Of a stretch of 64,000 nt of DNA, positions 56,843 through 64,000 are shown in pieces; within the stretch, counting starts at the first letter, position 1, and each line of letters opens with the position of its first letter. Origin of the DNA: Bifidobacterium merycicum DSM 6492 (GTDB taxonomy: Bacteria; Actinomycetota; Actinomycetes; Actinomycetales; Bifidobacteriaceae); contig NZ_FQTX01000001.1 in the NCBI RefSeq assembly GCF_900129045.1, forward strand, positions 434,001 through 498,000, written 5' to 3'. The notes under the pieces were generated by a model, which saw nothing but the letters and a program-made list of their open reading frames with translations, was not told the DNA's origin and ran no database searches. The translations under genes and the position numbers were made by a program.

Positions 56843-59800
56843 ATGACTGTGAACGAGCGCTTCCAACCTTCCGCCATGGACCTGATCCGCGCGGGTCTGC
56901 AGGATCTTGACACCGCGCGTGACCTGTTCGGCAAACTCAAATCGAACGGCATAGACGACGACCGGTTGGGCGTGGTACTCGCCTCACTGTCGAAGGCATG
57001 CGACCCCGATGTCGCGCTCACCAACCTCGTCTCCATCGTCAACGTCGCGGTCAGCCGCGGCGACGACATCGACGGCATCATGCCCGACCGGCAATCCTTC
57101 GAACGGCTCGTCACCGTGCTCGGCGTCTCCGACGCGATGGGCAAGCTCATGCGCTTCCATCCCGATCTCGTCCAGGCGGCGTCGACCGACGCGGACAACA
57201 CCTACCTGTACAACCATGCGCAACGCCGCGCATCCATGCTCACGGCGATCGGCGCCGATCCCGACGAAGCGGATGCTCCCGTGTCCACCATGGAACTCGC
57301 CGATTCGGCCACGGCATTGCGTGGCACGTACTACCGTCATCTCGCGGCGATCATGGCGCAGGACGCCACGGCCACCGATCCGTGCATCATCCAGCCCACC
57401 ATCAGCCGCGAACTGTCCGATCTGGCGGACAGCGCGTTGGAGGGCGCGTTGGCCATCGCCCGCCATGAGGTCGAAGGCAGCGAACATGTGCGTTTCGCCA
57501 TCATCGGCATGGGTAAGCTCGGAGCGCAGGAACTCAATTACGTGTCCGACGTCGACCTCATCTACGCGGTGGAACCCGCCGACGAGGAGACCGGCAGCCA
57601 GGAACTGTTCCGTATCGGCACCAAAATGGCCACCACCCTACAACGCGTATGCCAGTCCGTGATCATGGGCGTCGCCGCCCCAGCCCTGTGGCAGATCGAC
57701 GGCGGATTGCGCCCGGAAGGCAAGGACGGCCCGCTGGTGCGCACCGTCGAATCGCATAAGGGCTATTACGAGCAGTGGGCGGAGAACTGGGAGTTCCAAG
57801 CGCTGCTCAAAGCCAGGCCCGTGGCCGGCGACCGCGCTCTCGGCAAGGAATACTTGGATATGACCAGACCGTTCGTATGGTCGGCGTCCAAGCGTGACAA
57901 TTTCGTCTACGACTGCCAGCAGATGCGCAAACGTGTCGAGAATCTCATCGCCGCGCCGCTCAAGGACCGGGAGATCAAGCTCGGCAGGGGAGGCCTACGC
58001 GACGTGGAGTTCACCGTGCAGATGCTGCAGCTCGTGCATGGCCGATCCGACGAGAGCCTGCGCACGCGTTCCACCCTCGAATCGTTGCGTCGGCTGTCCG
58101 ACGGCGGCTACGTGTCACGCAAGCAGGCGGCGAGACTCGCCGCGGACTACCGGTTCGAACGCGTGCTGGAACATCGCCAGCAGATGTGGGCGTTGAAACG
58201 CACGCACCTGTTCCCGGATCTTGGTTCCGCGAATCTCGGCGGGCTTGAACGCAAACGTGACATCAACGTGGACGAGCTCAGCCGCAATCAGGAGCTGCGC
58301 CGTGTGGCACGCGCCTTCCGCCTGCACCCCGAGGAGCTCGTGGAACGTTATGACGAGACGCGCCGCGAGGTACGTCACCTGCATCTCGACATCTACTACC
58401 GCCCGATGCTGCCCATCAGCGCCCAACTCGACGAGGATCAGGTGCAGCTGACCACCCAGGCCGCCGAGGAACGCTTCTCGTCCATCGGTTTCGGTGATCC
58501 GCAGTCCGCCATGCGCCATGTGGCGGCGCTCACCGCTGGCATCAGCAGGGCGGCGAAGATCAACCGCATCATCCTGCCGGCCGTGCTCGAATGGCTGGGC
58601 GAAGGCCAGAACCCCGACATGGGTTTGCTGAACTGGCGCAAACTGGAGGAGCATTTCGGTTCGGACAGCGACTATCTCGGCTTCCTGCGCGACTCCACGT
58701 CGGCGGCGCAACGACTGTGCCATGTGTTGTCGAATTCGCGGTTCCTGGGCGATGCGCTCAACAAGTCGGTCGAATCCGTCACCTGGATGGGCGAGGATAA
58801 CGAGCTGGAATGCCGCACGAGGGCGAGCCTCGACGTGCAATGCAATTCCTCGCTCGAACGCAACGCTTGGGATATCAACGATTTCGCCACATCCATGCGT
58901 GCCATGCGCCGCCATGAGATCGAGCGCATCGGTTTGGGATGGATGAGCGGCGTCATCGGTGACGAGGTCAGTCTGCACGGCATGACCGACGTGTACGACG
59001 CGATCATCGACACGGCGTTGCGCTGGTCGATCCGCCATCAGATGTCGGATTCCGGTCTTGACGAGCCGCCCGCCGTGATAAGCGTGATCGGCATGGGCCG
59101 GTACGGCGGCGGCGAGGTGAACTTCAGTTCGGATGCGGACGTGATCATCATCTACCGTCCGGCCGATGGCGTGGACGATGATGCGGCGTTCGCTTTCGCG
59201 CGCAAGGTGCAGGAGGGCCTGCGGGCCATCCTGCAAGGGCCGACCACCATCGAGCCGAAGATCGAACTGGATATGGATCTGCGCCCCGAAGGTAAGAACG
59301 GTCCGCTGGTGCGCTCCTACGCATCCTGCGAGGAGTACTACCGATCCTGGGCCAGCACGTGGGAGCATCAGGCGCTGCTGAGGGCGCGGTACGCGGCGGG
59401 GGACGAACGTCTCGCCGAGGATTTCCTGCGCAATATCGCCGACCCGCTGCGCTACCCGAACGCCGACCTGACCGAAACGCAGCTCGGCGAGATCCGCAAG
59501 CTCAAGGCGCGTATGGAAGCCGAACGTCTGCCGCGCGGCGTGCGTAGGGAGCGTCATCTCAAGCTCGGCAAGGGCGGCCTGTCCGATATCGAATGGACCG
59601 TGCAGCTCATGCAGCTGAGGCATGCCGGTGACCATGAGAGCCTGCGCGTCAATTCCACGCTTCCCGCTTTGGATGAACTCGAACGGCTCGGCATCGTGGA
59701 TTCGGCCGATGCCGCCGTGCTGCGCAAGGCCTGGCGCATGTGCACCGCCGCCCGCAACGGCAACTATCTGTGGTCCGGGCGCGTGGCCCAGGCGGACATT

Positions 59801-59947
59801 CTGCCCGACGACATCTATTCACTGGGCGGCATCGCCGTGTATCTCGGCTATGACGCGAACCGCGGGCAGCATTTCGAGAACGACCTGCTCGCCATGATGC
59901 GCAGAAGCCGTGATGTGACGGAACGTCTGTTCTACGGACGCGAATAG
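56843..59947 (+). CDS. glnE: Glutamine synthetase adenylyltransferase/deadenylase
   Basis: 1,034 residues with two nucleotidyltransferase domains. The N-terminal (deadenylating) one has IIGMGKLGAQELNYVSDVD near residue 220, and the C-terminal (adenylating) one has VIGMGRYGGGEVNFSSDADV near 750. Each is followed by a KLGRGGLRDVEF or KLGKGGLSDIEW motif. The enzyme attaches or removes AMP on glutamine synthetase in response to nitrogen status, through PII. The length fits actinobacterial GlnE. It is transcribed alone, 108 bases after metF. Confidence 0.95.
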   Translation: MTVNERFQPSAMDLIRAGLQDLDTARDLFGKLKSNGIDDDRLGVVLASLSKACDPDVALTNLVSIVNVAVSRGDDIDGIMPDRQSFERLVTVLGVSDAMGKLMRFHPDLVQAASTDADNTYLYNHAQRRASMLTAIGADPDEADAPVSTMELADSATALRGTYYRHLAAIMAQDATATDPCIIQPTISRELSDLADSALEGALAIARHEVEGSEHVRFAIIGMGKLGAQELNYVSDVDLIYAVEPADEETGSQELFRIGTKMATTLQRVCQSVIMGVAAPALWQIDGGLRPEGKDGPLVRTVESHKGYYEQWAENWEFQALLKARPVAGDRALGKEYLDMTRPFVWSASKRDNFVYDCQQMRKRVENLIAAPLKDREIKLGRGGLRDVEFTVQMLQLVHGRSDESLRTRSTLESLRRLSDGGYVSRKQAARLAADYRFERVLEHRQQMWALKRTHLFPDLGSANLGGLERKRDINVDELSRNQELRRVARAFRLHPEELVERYDETRREVRHLHLDIYYRPMLPISAQLDEDQVQLTTQAAEERFSSIGFGDPQSAMRHVAALTAGISRAAKINRIILPAVLEWLGEGQNPDMGLLNWRKLEEHFGSDSDYLGFLRDSTSAAQRLCHVLSNSRFLGDALNKSVESVTWMGEDNELECRTRASLDVQCNSSLERNAWDINDFATSMRAMRRHEIERIGLGWMSGVIGDEVSLHGMTDVYDAIIDTALRWSIRHQMSDSGLDEPPAVISVIGMGRYGGGEVNFSSDADVIIIYRPADGVDDDAAFAFARKVQEGLRAILQGPTTIEPKIELDMDLRPEGKNGPLVRSYASCEEYYRSWASTWEHQALLRARYAAGDERLAEDFLRNIADPLRYPNADLTETQLGEIRKLKARMEAERLPRGVRRERHLKLGKGGLSDIEWTVQLMQLRHAGDHESLRVNSTLPALDELERLGIVDSADAAVLRKAWRMCTAARNGNYLWSGRVAQADILPDDIYSLGGIAVYLGYDANRGQHFENDLLAMMRRSRDVTERLFYGRE

Positions 59948-60101
59948 GGGATACGCCGGGGAGTGCGCGATGCGCGTCTTCCGGGCTTGCGGGGTGGCCT
60001 GCGGGGGTATGGGTGCCCGCGCCCGGAGACGCGCGTCGCGGCGGCATGGCGATGATTCCGGTGCGAACACGCGGGCGCCGCCGTGGGTCAGTGGCTCGCC
60101 C

Positions 60102-60164
60102 TATAGTTGGCTAGGTCACTTCGAGTGGCCACCTTCAACCACAAGTTGCATGAAAGGTGAGCCG
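60102..60164 (+). promoter_or_regulatory. Promoter and ribosome site of the pyr operon
   Basis: TATAGT at 60102-60107 is a good -10 element. A short imperfect hairpin (GGTCACT-TCG-AGTGGCC) follows in the leader. AAAGGTGAG at 60153-60161 is placed correctly for the TTG start at 60165. I see no attenuator or PyrR-type anti-terminator of the usual length. Confidence 0.45.
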
Positions 60165-61163
60165 TTGTCTTCAGAACTCGAACCGGCGATCGAAACGCCG
60201 ATGGTCGGTAAAAGCGTTATCACTCTTGATGATCTTTCGATCCGACAGATCCGGGAGCTTCTTCATAAAGCGCAATACATTGATTCTCATCGTAAGGAAG
60301 TGGCGCACACCTGCGAAGGCAGGGTGCTCGCCACTTTGTTTTATGAGCCGAGCACACGCACCCGCCTGAGCTTCGAAACCGCCATGCTGCGTCTGGGCGG
60401 CAAGGTCATCGGCTTCGCCGGGGCCCAGCTCGCATCCGTGACCAAGGGCGAAACCATCGCCGACACCCTGAAGACCGTCTCCAACTATGTGGATGTCGTC
60501 GCCATCCGTCATCCGAAGGAGGGAGCCGCGCTCGTGGCTTCCCGCGCCGCCTCCGTGCCGGTCATCAACGCCGGCGACGGCGGCCATATGCACCCGACGC
60601 AGACGCTGGCCGATCTGGCCACCCTGCAGTCCCGTTTCGGCCGTGTGACCAATCTGACCGTCGGCCTGTGCGGCGATCTGACCTTCGGGCGCACCGTGCA
60701 CTCCCTGATCGAGACGCTATGCCGCTTCGGCAACGTGAACTTCGTGCTGATCAGCCCCGACGAGCTCAAGACCCCGCGCTACGTGCTCGACCGTATCGAC
60801 GCGACGCCGTCCTGTTCCTACACCGAGGTCAAGGACCTCGTCTCCGTCATCGGCGATCTTGATGTGCTGTACATGACCCGTGTGCAGAAGGAACGTTTCT
60901 TCAACGAGGATGATTATCTGCGCCTGCGCGACACCTACATTCTCGACGAGGCCAAGATGGCGAAGGCCAAGCCCGATATGGCCGTGCTGCACCCGCTGCC
61001 GCGCGTGAACGAAATCGCCGTCGAAGTCGACGACGACCCGCGAGCAGCCTATTTCGAGCAGGTCAAGAACGGCATGCTCATGCGCATGGCGTTGGAAAGC
61101 TCGGTGGTCGGCGACGAACTGCCGGGATACGAACCGTTGGAAGCCAAGGAGGTACAGGCCTGA
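60165..61163 (+). CDS. pyrB: Aspartate carbamoyltransferase catalytic chain
   Basis: 332 residues if begun at TTG 60165, which the AAAGGTGAG ribosome site favours. ATG 60150 and ATG 60201 (MVGKSVITLDD, where most homologues begin) are alternatives. The carbamoyl-phosphate loop FYEPSTRTRLSFETAM, the GDGGHMHPTQTLADL aspartate-side motif and HPLPRVNEIAVEVD are all intact. It joins carbamoyl phosphate and aspartate, the first committed step of pyrimidine synthesis. Its stop overlaps pyrI by one base, as expected for subunits of one complex. Confidence 0.94.
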   Translation: MSSELEPAIETPMVGKSVITLDDLSIRQIRELLHKAQYIDSHRKEVAHTCEGRVLATLFYEPSTRTRLSFETAMLRLGGKVIGFAGAQLASVTKGETIADTLKTVSNYVDVVAIRHPKEGAALVASRAASVPVINAGDGGHMHPTQTLADLATLQSRFGRVTNLTVGLCGDLTFGRTVHSLIETLCRFGNVNFVLISPDELKTPRYVLDRIDATPSCSYTEVKDLVSVIGDLDVLYMTRVQKERFFNEDDYLRLRDTYILDEAKMAKAKPDMAVLHPLPRVNEIAVEVDDDPRAAYFEQVKNGMLMRMALESSVVGDELPGYEPLEAKEVQA

Positions 61164-61582
61164 TGGAAGTCACCAGCATTCAGAACGGCATCATCATCGA
61201 TCACGTGCCGGCCGGCACCGCGCTCAAGGTGCTCGACTATTTGAAAATCGACCCGTCGAAGACCAAGCTCGCGTTGATCATGAACACCGACAGCCACCTG
61301 TACGGCACCAAGGACATCATCAAGATCGAGGACGAAACCGAATCCATCGACCTTGACGTGCTGGGCTTGGTGGCCCGCACCGCCACCGTCGGCATTGTGC
61401 GCGGCGGCAGGATCGTCGAGAAGAAGAAACCGACGCTGCCCGAGCATGTGGTGAACATCATCAAGTGCGTGAACCCGCGTTGCGTGACCACCACCGAACC
61501 CGCCGTGCAGATGTTCCACCTGGTGCATTCCGACCGTCAGGAATACCGTTGCGATTACTGCGACGAGGAAGCGAAGTTCTGA
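61163..61582 (+). CDS. pyrI: Aspartate carbamoyltransferase regulatory chain
   Basis: 139 residues. The N-terminal nucleotide-binding domain begins EVTSIQNGIIIDHVPAGTAL, and the C-terminal zinc domain has four cysteines in CVNPRC...YRCDYCDEE. PyrI binds CTP or ATP and confers allosteric control on PyrB in the dodecameric enzyme. Start and stop are unambiguous because of the overlap with pyrB and the 4-base gap to pyrC. Confidence 0.94.
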   Translation: MEVTSIQNGIIIDHVPAGTALKVLDYLKIDPSKTKLALIMNTDSHLYGTKDIIKIEDETESIDLDVLGLVARTATVGIVRGGRIVEKKKPTLPEHVVNIIKCVNPRCVTTTEPAVQMFHLVHSDRQEYRCDYCDEEAKF

Positions 61583-61586
61583 CAGC

Positions 61587-63011
61587 ATGGCCATCACCCT
61601 CCACGACATCACGGTCTGGGACACCGGTGAGACGATCGATCTCATCGTCGACGATTCCGCCGATGCGCTGACCGAGCAGCCGCTCGCCGAGAACATCGAC
61701 GCCACCGGGCTCACCCTCGCTCCCGGCTTCGCCGACCCCCACGTGCATTTCCGCGATCCGGGCCAAACCTACAAGGAATCCATGGTCTCCGGCTGTGCGG
61801 CATCCGCGTCCGGCGGATACACGAACGTGCTCATCATGCCCAACACCGTACCCGCCATGGACGGCGAGACGCTTGCCGATCCCGAAGCCCCCGGCGCGAA
61901 GGAAGTGCTGGATGCGGGCTATGACAACGTCATCGACTACCTGCAGCACTACGAGGCCGTGCACGGCGTCAAGCTGCCGGTGAACTACGACCTGTGCGTG
62001 TGCGCGTCCAAGGGCCGTGTGGGCCGTGAAGCCACCGAAGTGGCCAAATGGCGCAGGTACATGCCGGGCGAGGATACGGCGAATAAGGACGCATACCAGC
62101 TTGCGCATCCTGTCACCGCCATCAGCGACGACGGTTCGGCCACCACGCCCGAGATCCTCGATCAGGTGCTGGCCAACGCCAAGGAGTCGGGCCTGTACCT
62201 CATCGAACACTGCGAACACCATGACACGGGCGCGGTCAACGAAGGGCCCGTGTCGCGTGAACTTGGCGTGCCCGGCATTCCCGAGGACACCGAGCTCAAC
62301 ATCGTCGCGCGTGATATCGAGAAGGTGCGTGAAACCGGCGTCCACGTGCATTTCCAGCATGTGAGCACCGCGATCTCTTTCGAGGCGATCCGCGCCGCCA
62401 AGGCCAAAGGGTTGCCGGTCACCTGCGAGACCGCGCCGCATTACATCGCACTGAATGACGAGGCGCTGCTCAAGTACGGCACGCTCGCCAAGATGAATCC
62501 GCCGCTGCGCAGCGAAGCCGACCGCAAGGCCACCATCGAGGCCATTGCGGACGGCACCGTCGACATGCTGGCCACCGATCACGCGCCGCACACCCTCGAC
62601 GAGAAGCGGCTCGGCTTCCTCGAAGCGCCCAACGGCATCATCGGGCTCGAATGCGCGTACGGCGTGTGCCACAAGGTGCTGGTGGATGGCGGCTATATTT
62701 CCGACAAGCGCCTGATCGAACTGATGGCCGGCGAGCCGATGAAGCTCATGGGACGCACGCCCACCGACATCACCGCACTGCTCGACGAGCAGCAGGGTGC
62801 GGTCGGCGGGACCAAGCGCGTGCTGGACCTGCGTAAGTGCGACGACGCCGCGCGGATCGGCCTGGCCGTGCTTAACACGGCCGAACAGTGGACCGTCGAC
62901 CCGGAACGTTTCCACTCCAAGGCCCGCAACACCCCGTTCGGCGGATGGCAGGTTTCCGGCCGCCCGCTCGCGACCATCATCGGCACGTCCCTGGCGTTCA
63001 GCCGACTGTAA
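61587..63011 (+). CDS. pyrC: Dihydroorotase
   Basis: 474 residues, a class I dihydroorotase. The metal site is seen in APGFADPHVHFRDPGQTYKE, later histidines in LIEHCEHHDTG and VHFQHVSTA, and the catalytic aspartate in MLATDHAPHTLDEK. It closes carbamoyl aspartate to dihydroorotate. The C-terminal KARNTPFGGWQVSGRP is typical of the family. It is the third gene of the operon, four bases after pyrI. Confidence 0.94.
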   Translation: MAITLHDITVWDTGETIDLIVDDSADALTEQPLAENIDATGLTLAPGFADPHVHFRDPGQTYKESMVSGCAASASGGYTNVLIMPNTVPAMDGETLADPEAPGAKEVLDAGYDNVIDYLQHYEAVHGVKLPVNYDLCVCASKGRVGREATEVAKWRRYMPGEDTANKDAYQLAHPVTAISDDGSATTPEILDQVLANAKESGLYLIEHCEHHDTGAVNEGPVSRELGVPGIPEDTELNIVARDIEKVRETGVHVHFQHVSTAISFEAIRAAKAKGLPVTCETAPHYIALNDEALLKYGTLAKMNPPLRSEADRKATIEAIADGTVDMLATDHAPHTLDEKRLGFLEAPNGIIGLECAYGVCHKVLVDGGYISDKRLIELMAGEPMKLMGRTPTDITALLDEQQGAVGGTKRVLDLRKCDDAARIGLAVLNTAEQWTVDPERFHSKARNTPFGGWQVSGRPLATIIGTSLAFSRL

Positions 63012-63044
63012 CCACCACCGAAAGCACCAGCGAAAGGAAAGAAT

Positions 63045-63992
63045 ATGGATCGCCTCATCGAAGCGATTAACACGACGCAGAACCCCAGCGTCGTCGGCCT
63101 CGACCCGACGGAAGCGCTCGTGCCGGCCCAAGTGGTGGCATCCTTCGCCGACGAGGTCCGGGAATCCGTCGAAAGCGAGGAGGAACTGCAGGCCGCCCAG
63201 CTTGCCGTCGCCTACTACGAGTTCAACCGCACCATCATCGACGCCGTCGCGGGCATCGTCCCCGCGGTCAAACCTCAGATCGCCATGTATGAGGCGCTCG
63301 GCCCCGCGGGCGTGGACGTGTACGCCATGACCTGCGAGTACGCGCGCGAACGCGGCCTGTACGTGCTGGCCGATGTCAAGCGTGGCGACATCGGTTCGAC
63401 CGCCGCCGCCTACGCCCGCATGCTCACCGGCGTGGGGGAGCATGACCCGTGGAGCATCGACGCGGTCACCGTCAACCCGTATCTCGGTACCGATGGCATC
63501 ACGCCGTTCGTCGACGCCGCCACCGAAGCCGACAAGGATCTGTTCGTGCTGGTGCGCACCTCCAACCCGTCCTCCAGCGAGCTGCAGATGCTCGACTTGG
63601 CCGACGGCAAGAAGGTTTACGAGCATGTCGCCGATCTGGTCGAAGGCTGGGGAGCCGAAACAATCGGCAAGTACGGTTATTCGCGTGTTGGCGCGGTCGT
63701 CGGCGCCACCCACTCCGAGGAAGGCAAGGCGTTGCGCAAGCGCATGCCGCACACGTTCTTCCTCGTGCCGGGGTACGGTGCGCAGGGCGGCACCGCGGCC
63801 GACGTTCGCGGCATGTTCGATGCCGACGGTTCCGGCGCGATCGTCAACTCGTCGCGTGGCATCATCGGCGCATGGCGCAAGAGCGGCCAGTACAGCGAAG
63901 GCATGAGCGCCGATGAGGCGCTCGAACTGGTCGGTGAGAGCGCCCGTGCGGCGACCATCGACATGCGCGATAATCTGAGAGCAGTGCTGTAA
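63045..63992 (+). CDS. pyrF: Orotidine 5'-phosphate decarboxylase (type 2)
   Basis: 315 residues, the longer actinobacterial/type 2 form. The catalytic motif is LADVKRGDIGSTAAAYA, and the phosphate-binding end has GRYGYSRVGAVVG-like sequence and FFLVPGYGAQGGTA. It decarboxylates OMP to UMP. GAAAGGAAAG precedes the ATG. The stop is eight bases from the window end; pyr genes probably continue beyond. Orotate-forming dehydrogenase genes (pyrK, pyrD) and pyrE are not in the window. Confidence 0.94.
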   Translation: MDRLIEAINTTQNPSVVGLDPTEALVPAQVVASFADEVRESVESEEELQAAQLAVAYYEFNRTIIDAVAGIVPAVKPQIAMYEALGPAGVDVYAMTCEYARERGLYVLADVKRGDIGSTAAAYARMLTGVGEHDPWSIDAVTVNPYLGTDGITPFVDAATEADKDLFVLVRTSNPSSSELQMLDLADGKKVYEHVADLVEGWGAETIGKYGYSRVGAVVGATHSEEGKALRKRMPHTFFLVPGYGAQGGTAADVRGMFDADGSGAIVNSSRGIIGAWRKSGQYSEGMSADEALELVGESARAATIDMRDNLRAVL

Positions 63993-64000
63993 GAGCAAGA

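Noticed and set aside
58115..59635. 506-codon open frame opposite glnE
   Set aside because: Shadow of glnE; no motif, no start context.
61461..63998. 845-codon open frame opposite pyrC and pyrF
   Set aside because: It crosses the boundary of two well-identified genes on the other strand and has no ribosome site or recognisable domain.

Overview
The window reads as the chromosome of a high-G+C actinobacterium, most likely a Bifidobacterium. The evidence is the set of housekeeping proteins (MetE/MetF, GlnE, PyrB-PyrI-PyrC-PyrF, aminopeptidase C, GH36 alpha-galactosidase, TrmI, CorA), whose sequences look bifidobacterial. I cannot fix the species from sequence alone.

Bases 1 to about 27,500 are an accessory region, visibly richer in A/T on the left than the rest of the window. 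It holds two large nucleic-acid defence modules arranged back to back. The leftward operon (8677 down past base 1) encodes four overlapping or nearly touching genes: a zinc-finger protein, a coiled-coil protein, an unknown protein and a giant DEAH-box helicase that runs off the window. Gene number, order and sizes resemble druB-druC-druD-druE of type I Druantia, but no druA lies at its head. The rightward operon (8896 to 25723) encodes a SNF2 helicase, an N6-adenine methyltransferase, a helicase-DUF1998-nuclease fusion and a RelE-like/UvrD helicase fusion. It resembles class 1 DISARM in its first genes, but in place of the separate drmA, drmB and drmC it has a single giant fusion plus a UvrD-type protein. 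The methyltransferase and the fused helicase each carry one frameshift. Beyond them lie the remains of a DUF262-DUF4268 gene, split by a segment carrying an intact DUF3800 gene.

Bases 27,500 to 36,000 are a transition zone. It has small orphan genes, a truncated glyoxalase, a macro-domain protein, a sigma-region-4-like protein, a UvrD-type helicase with a topoisomerase-type zinc finger, a divergent D-aminoacyl-tRNA deacylase, a potassium channel and a secreted HNH nuclease with an excalibur tail.

Bases 36,000 to 64,000 are core chromosome: mazG-pepC-HD hydrolase, a peptide-binding lipoprotein, a frameshifted alpha-galactosidase, a ClC channel, a secreted/membrane low-complexity protein, a flavin-type oxidase, a methyltransferase, a DUF2974 hydrolase, corA, an amino-acid-binding lipoprotein, trmI and sixA. 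These are followed by methionine synthesis (metE, metF), glnE and the pyrimidine operon pyrBICF. Convergent gene pairs are separated by strong hairpins. The 460 bases before metE contain a nested set of four related inverted-repeat elements. No rRNA or tRNA gene, CRISPR array or transposase gene was recognised.

Three of the larger genes (methyltransferase, fused helicase, alpha-galactosidase), and probably the DUF4268 remnant, are each broken by an apparent loss of a single base. This could be real decay, phase variation or a systematic indel error in the assembly, and it should be settled before the two defence modules are called active or dead.
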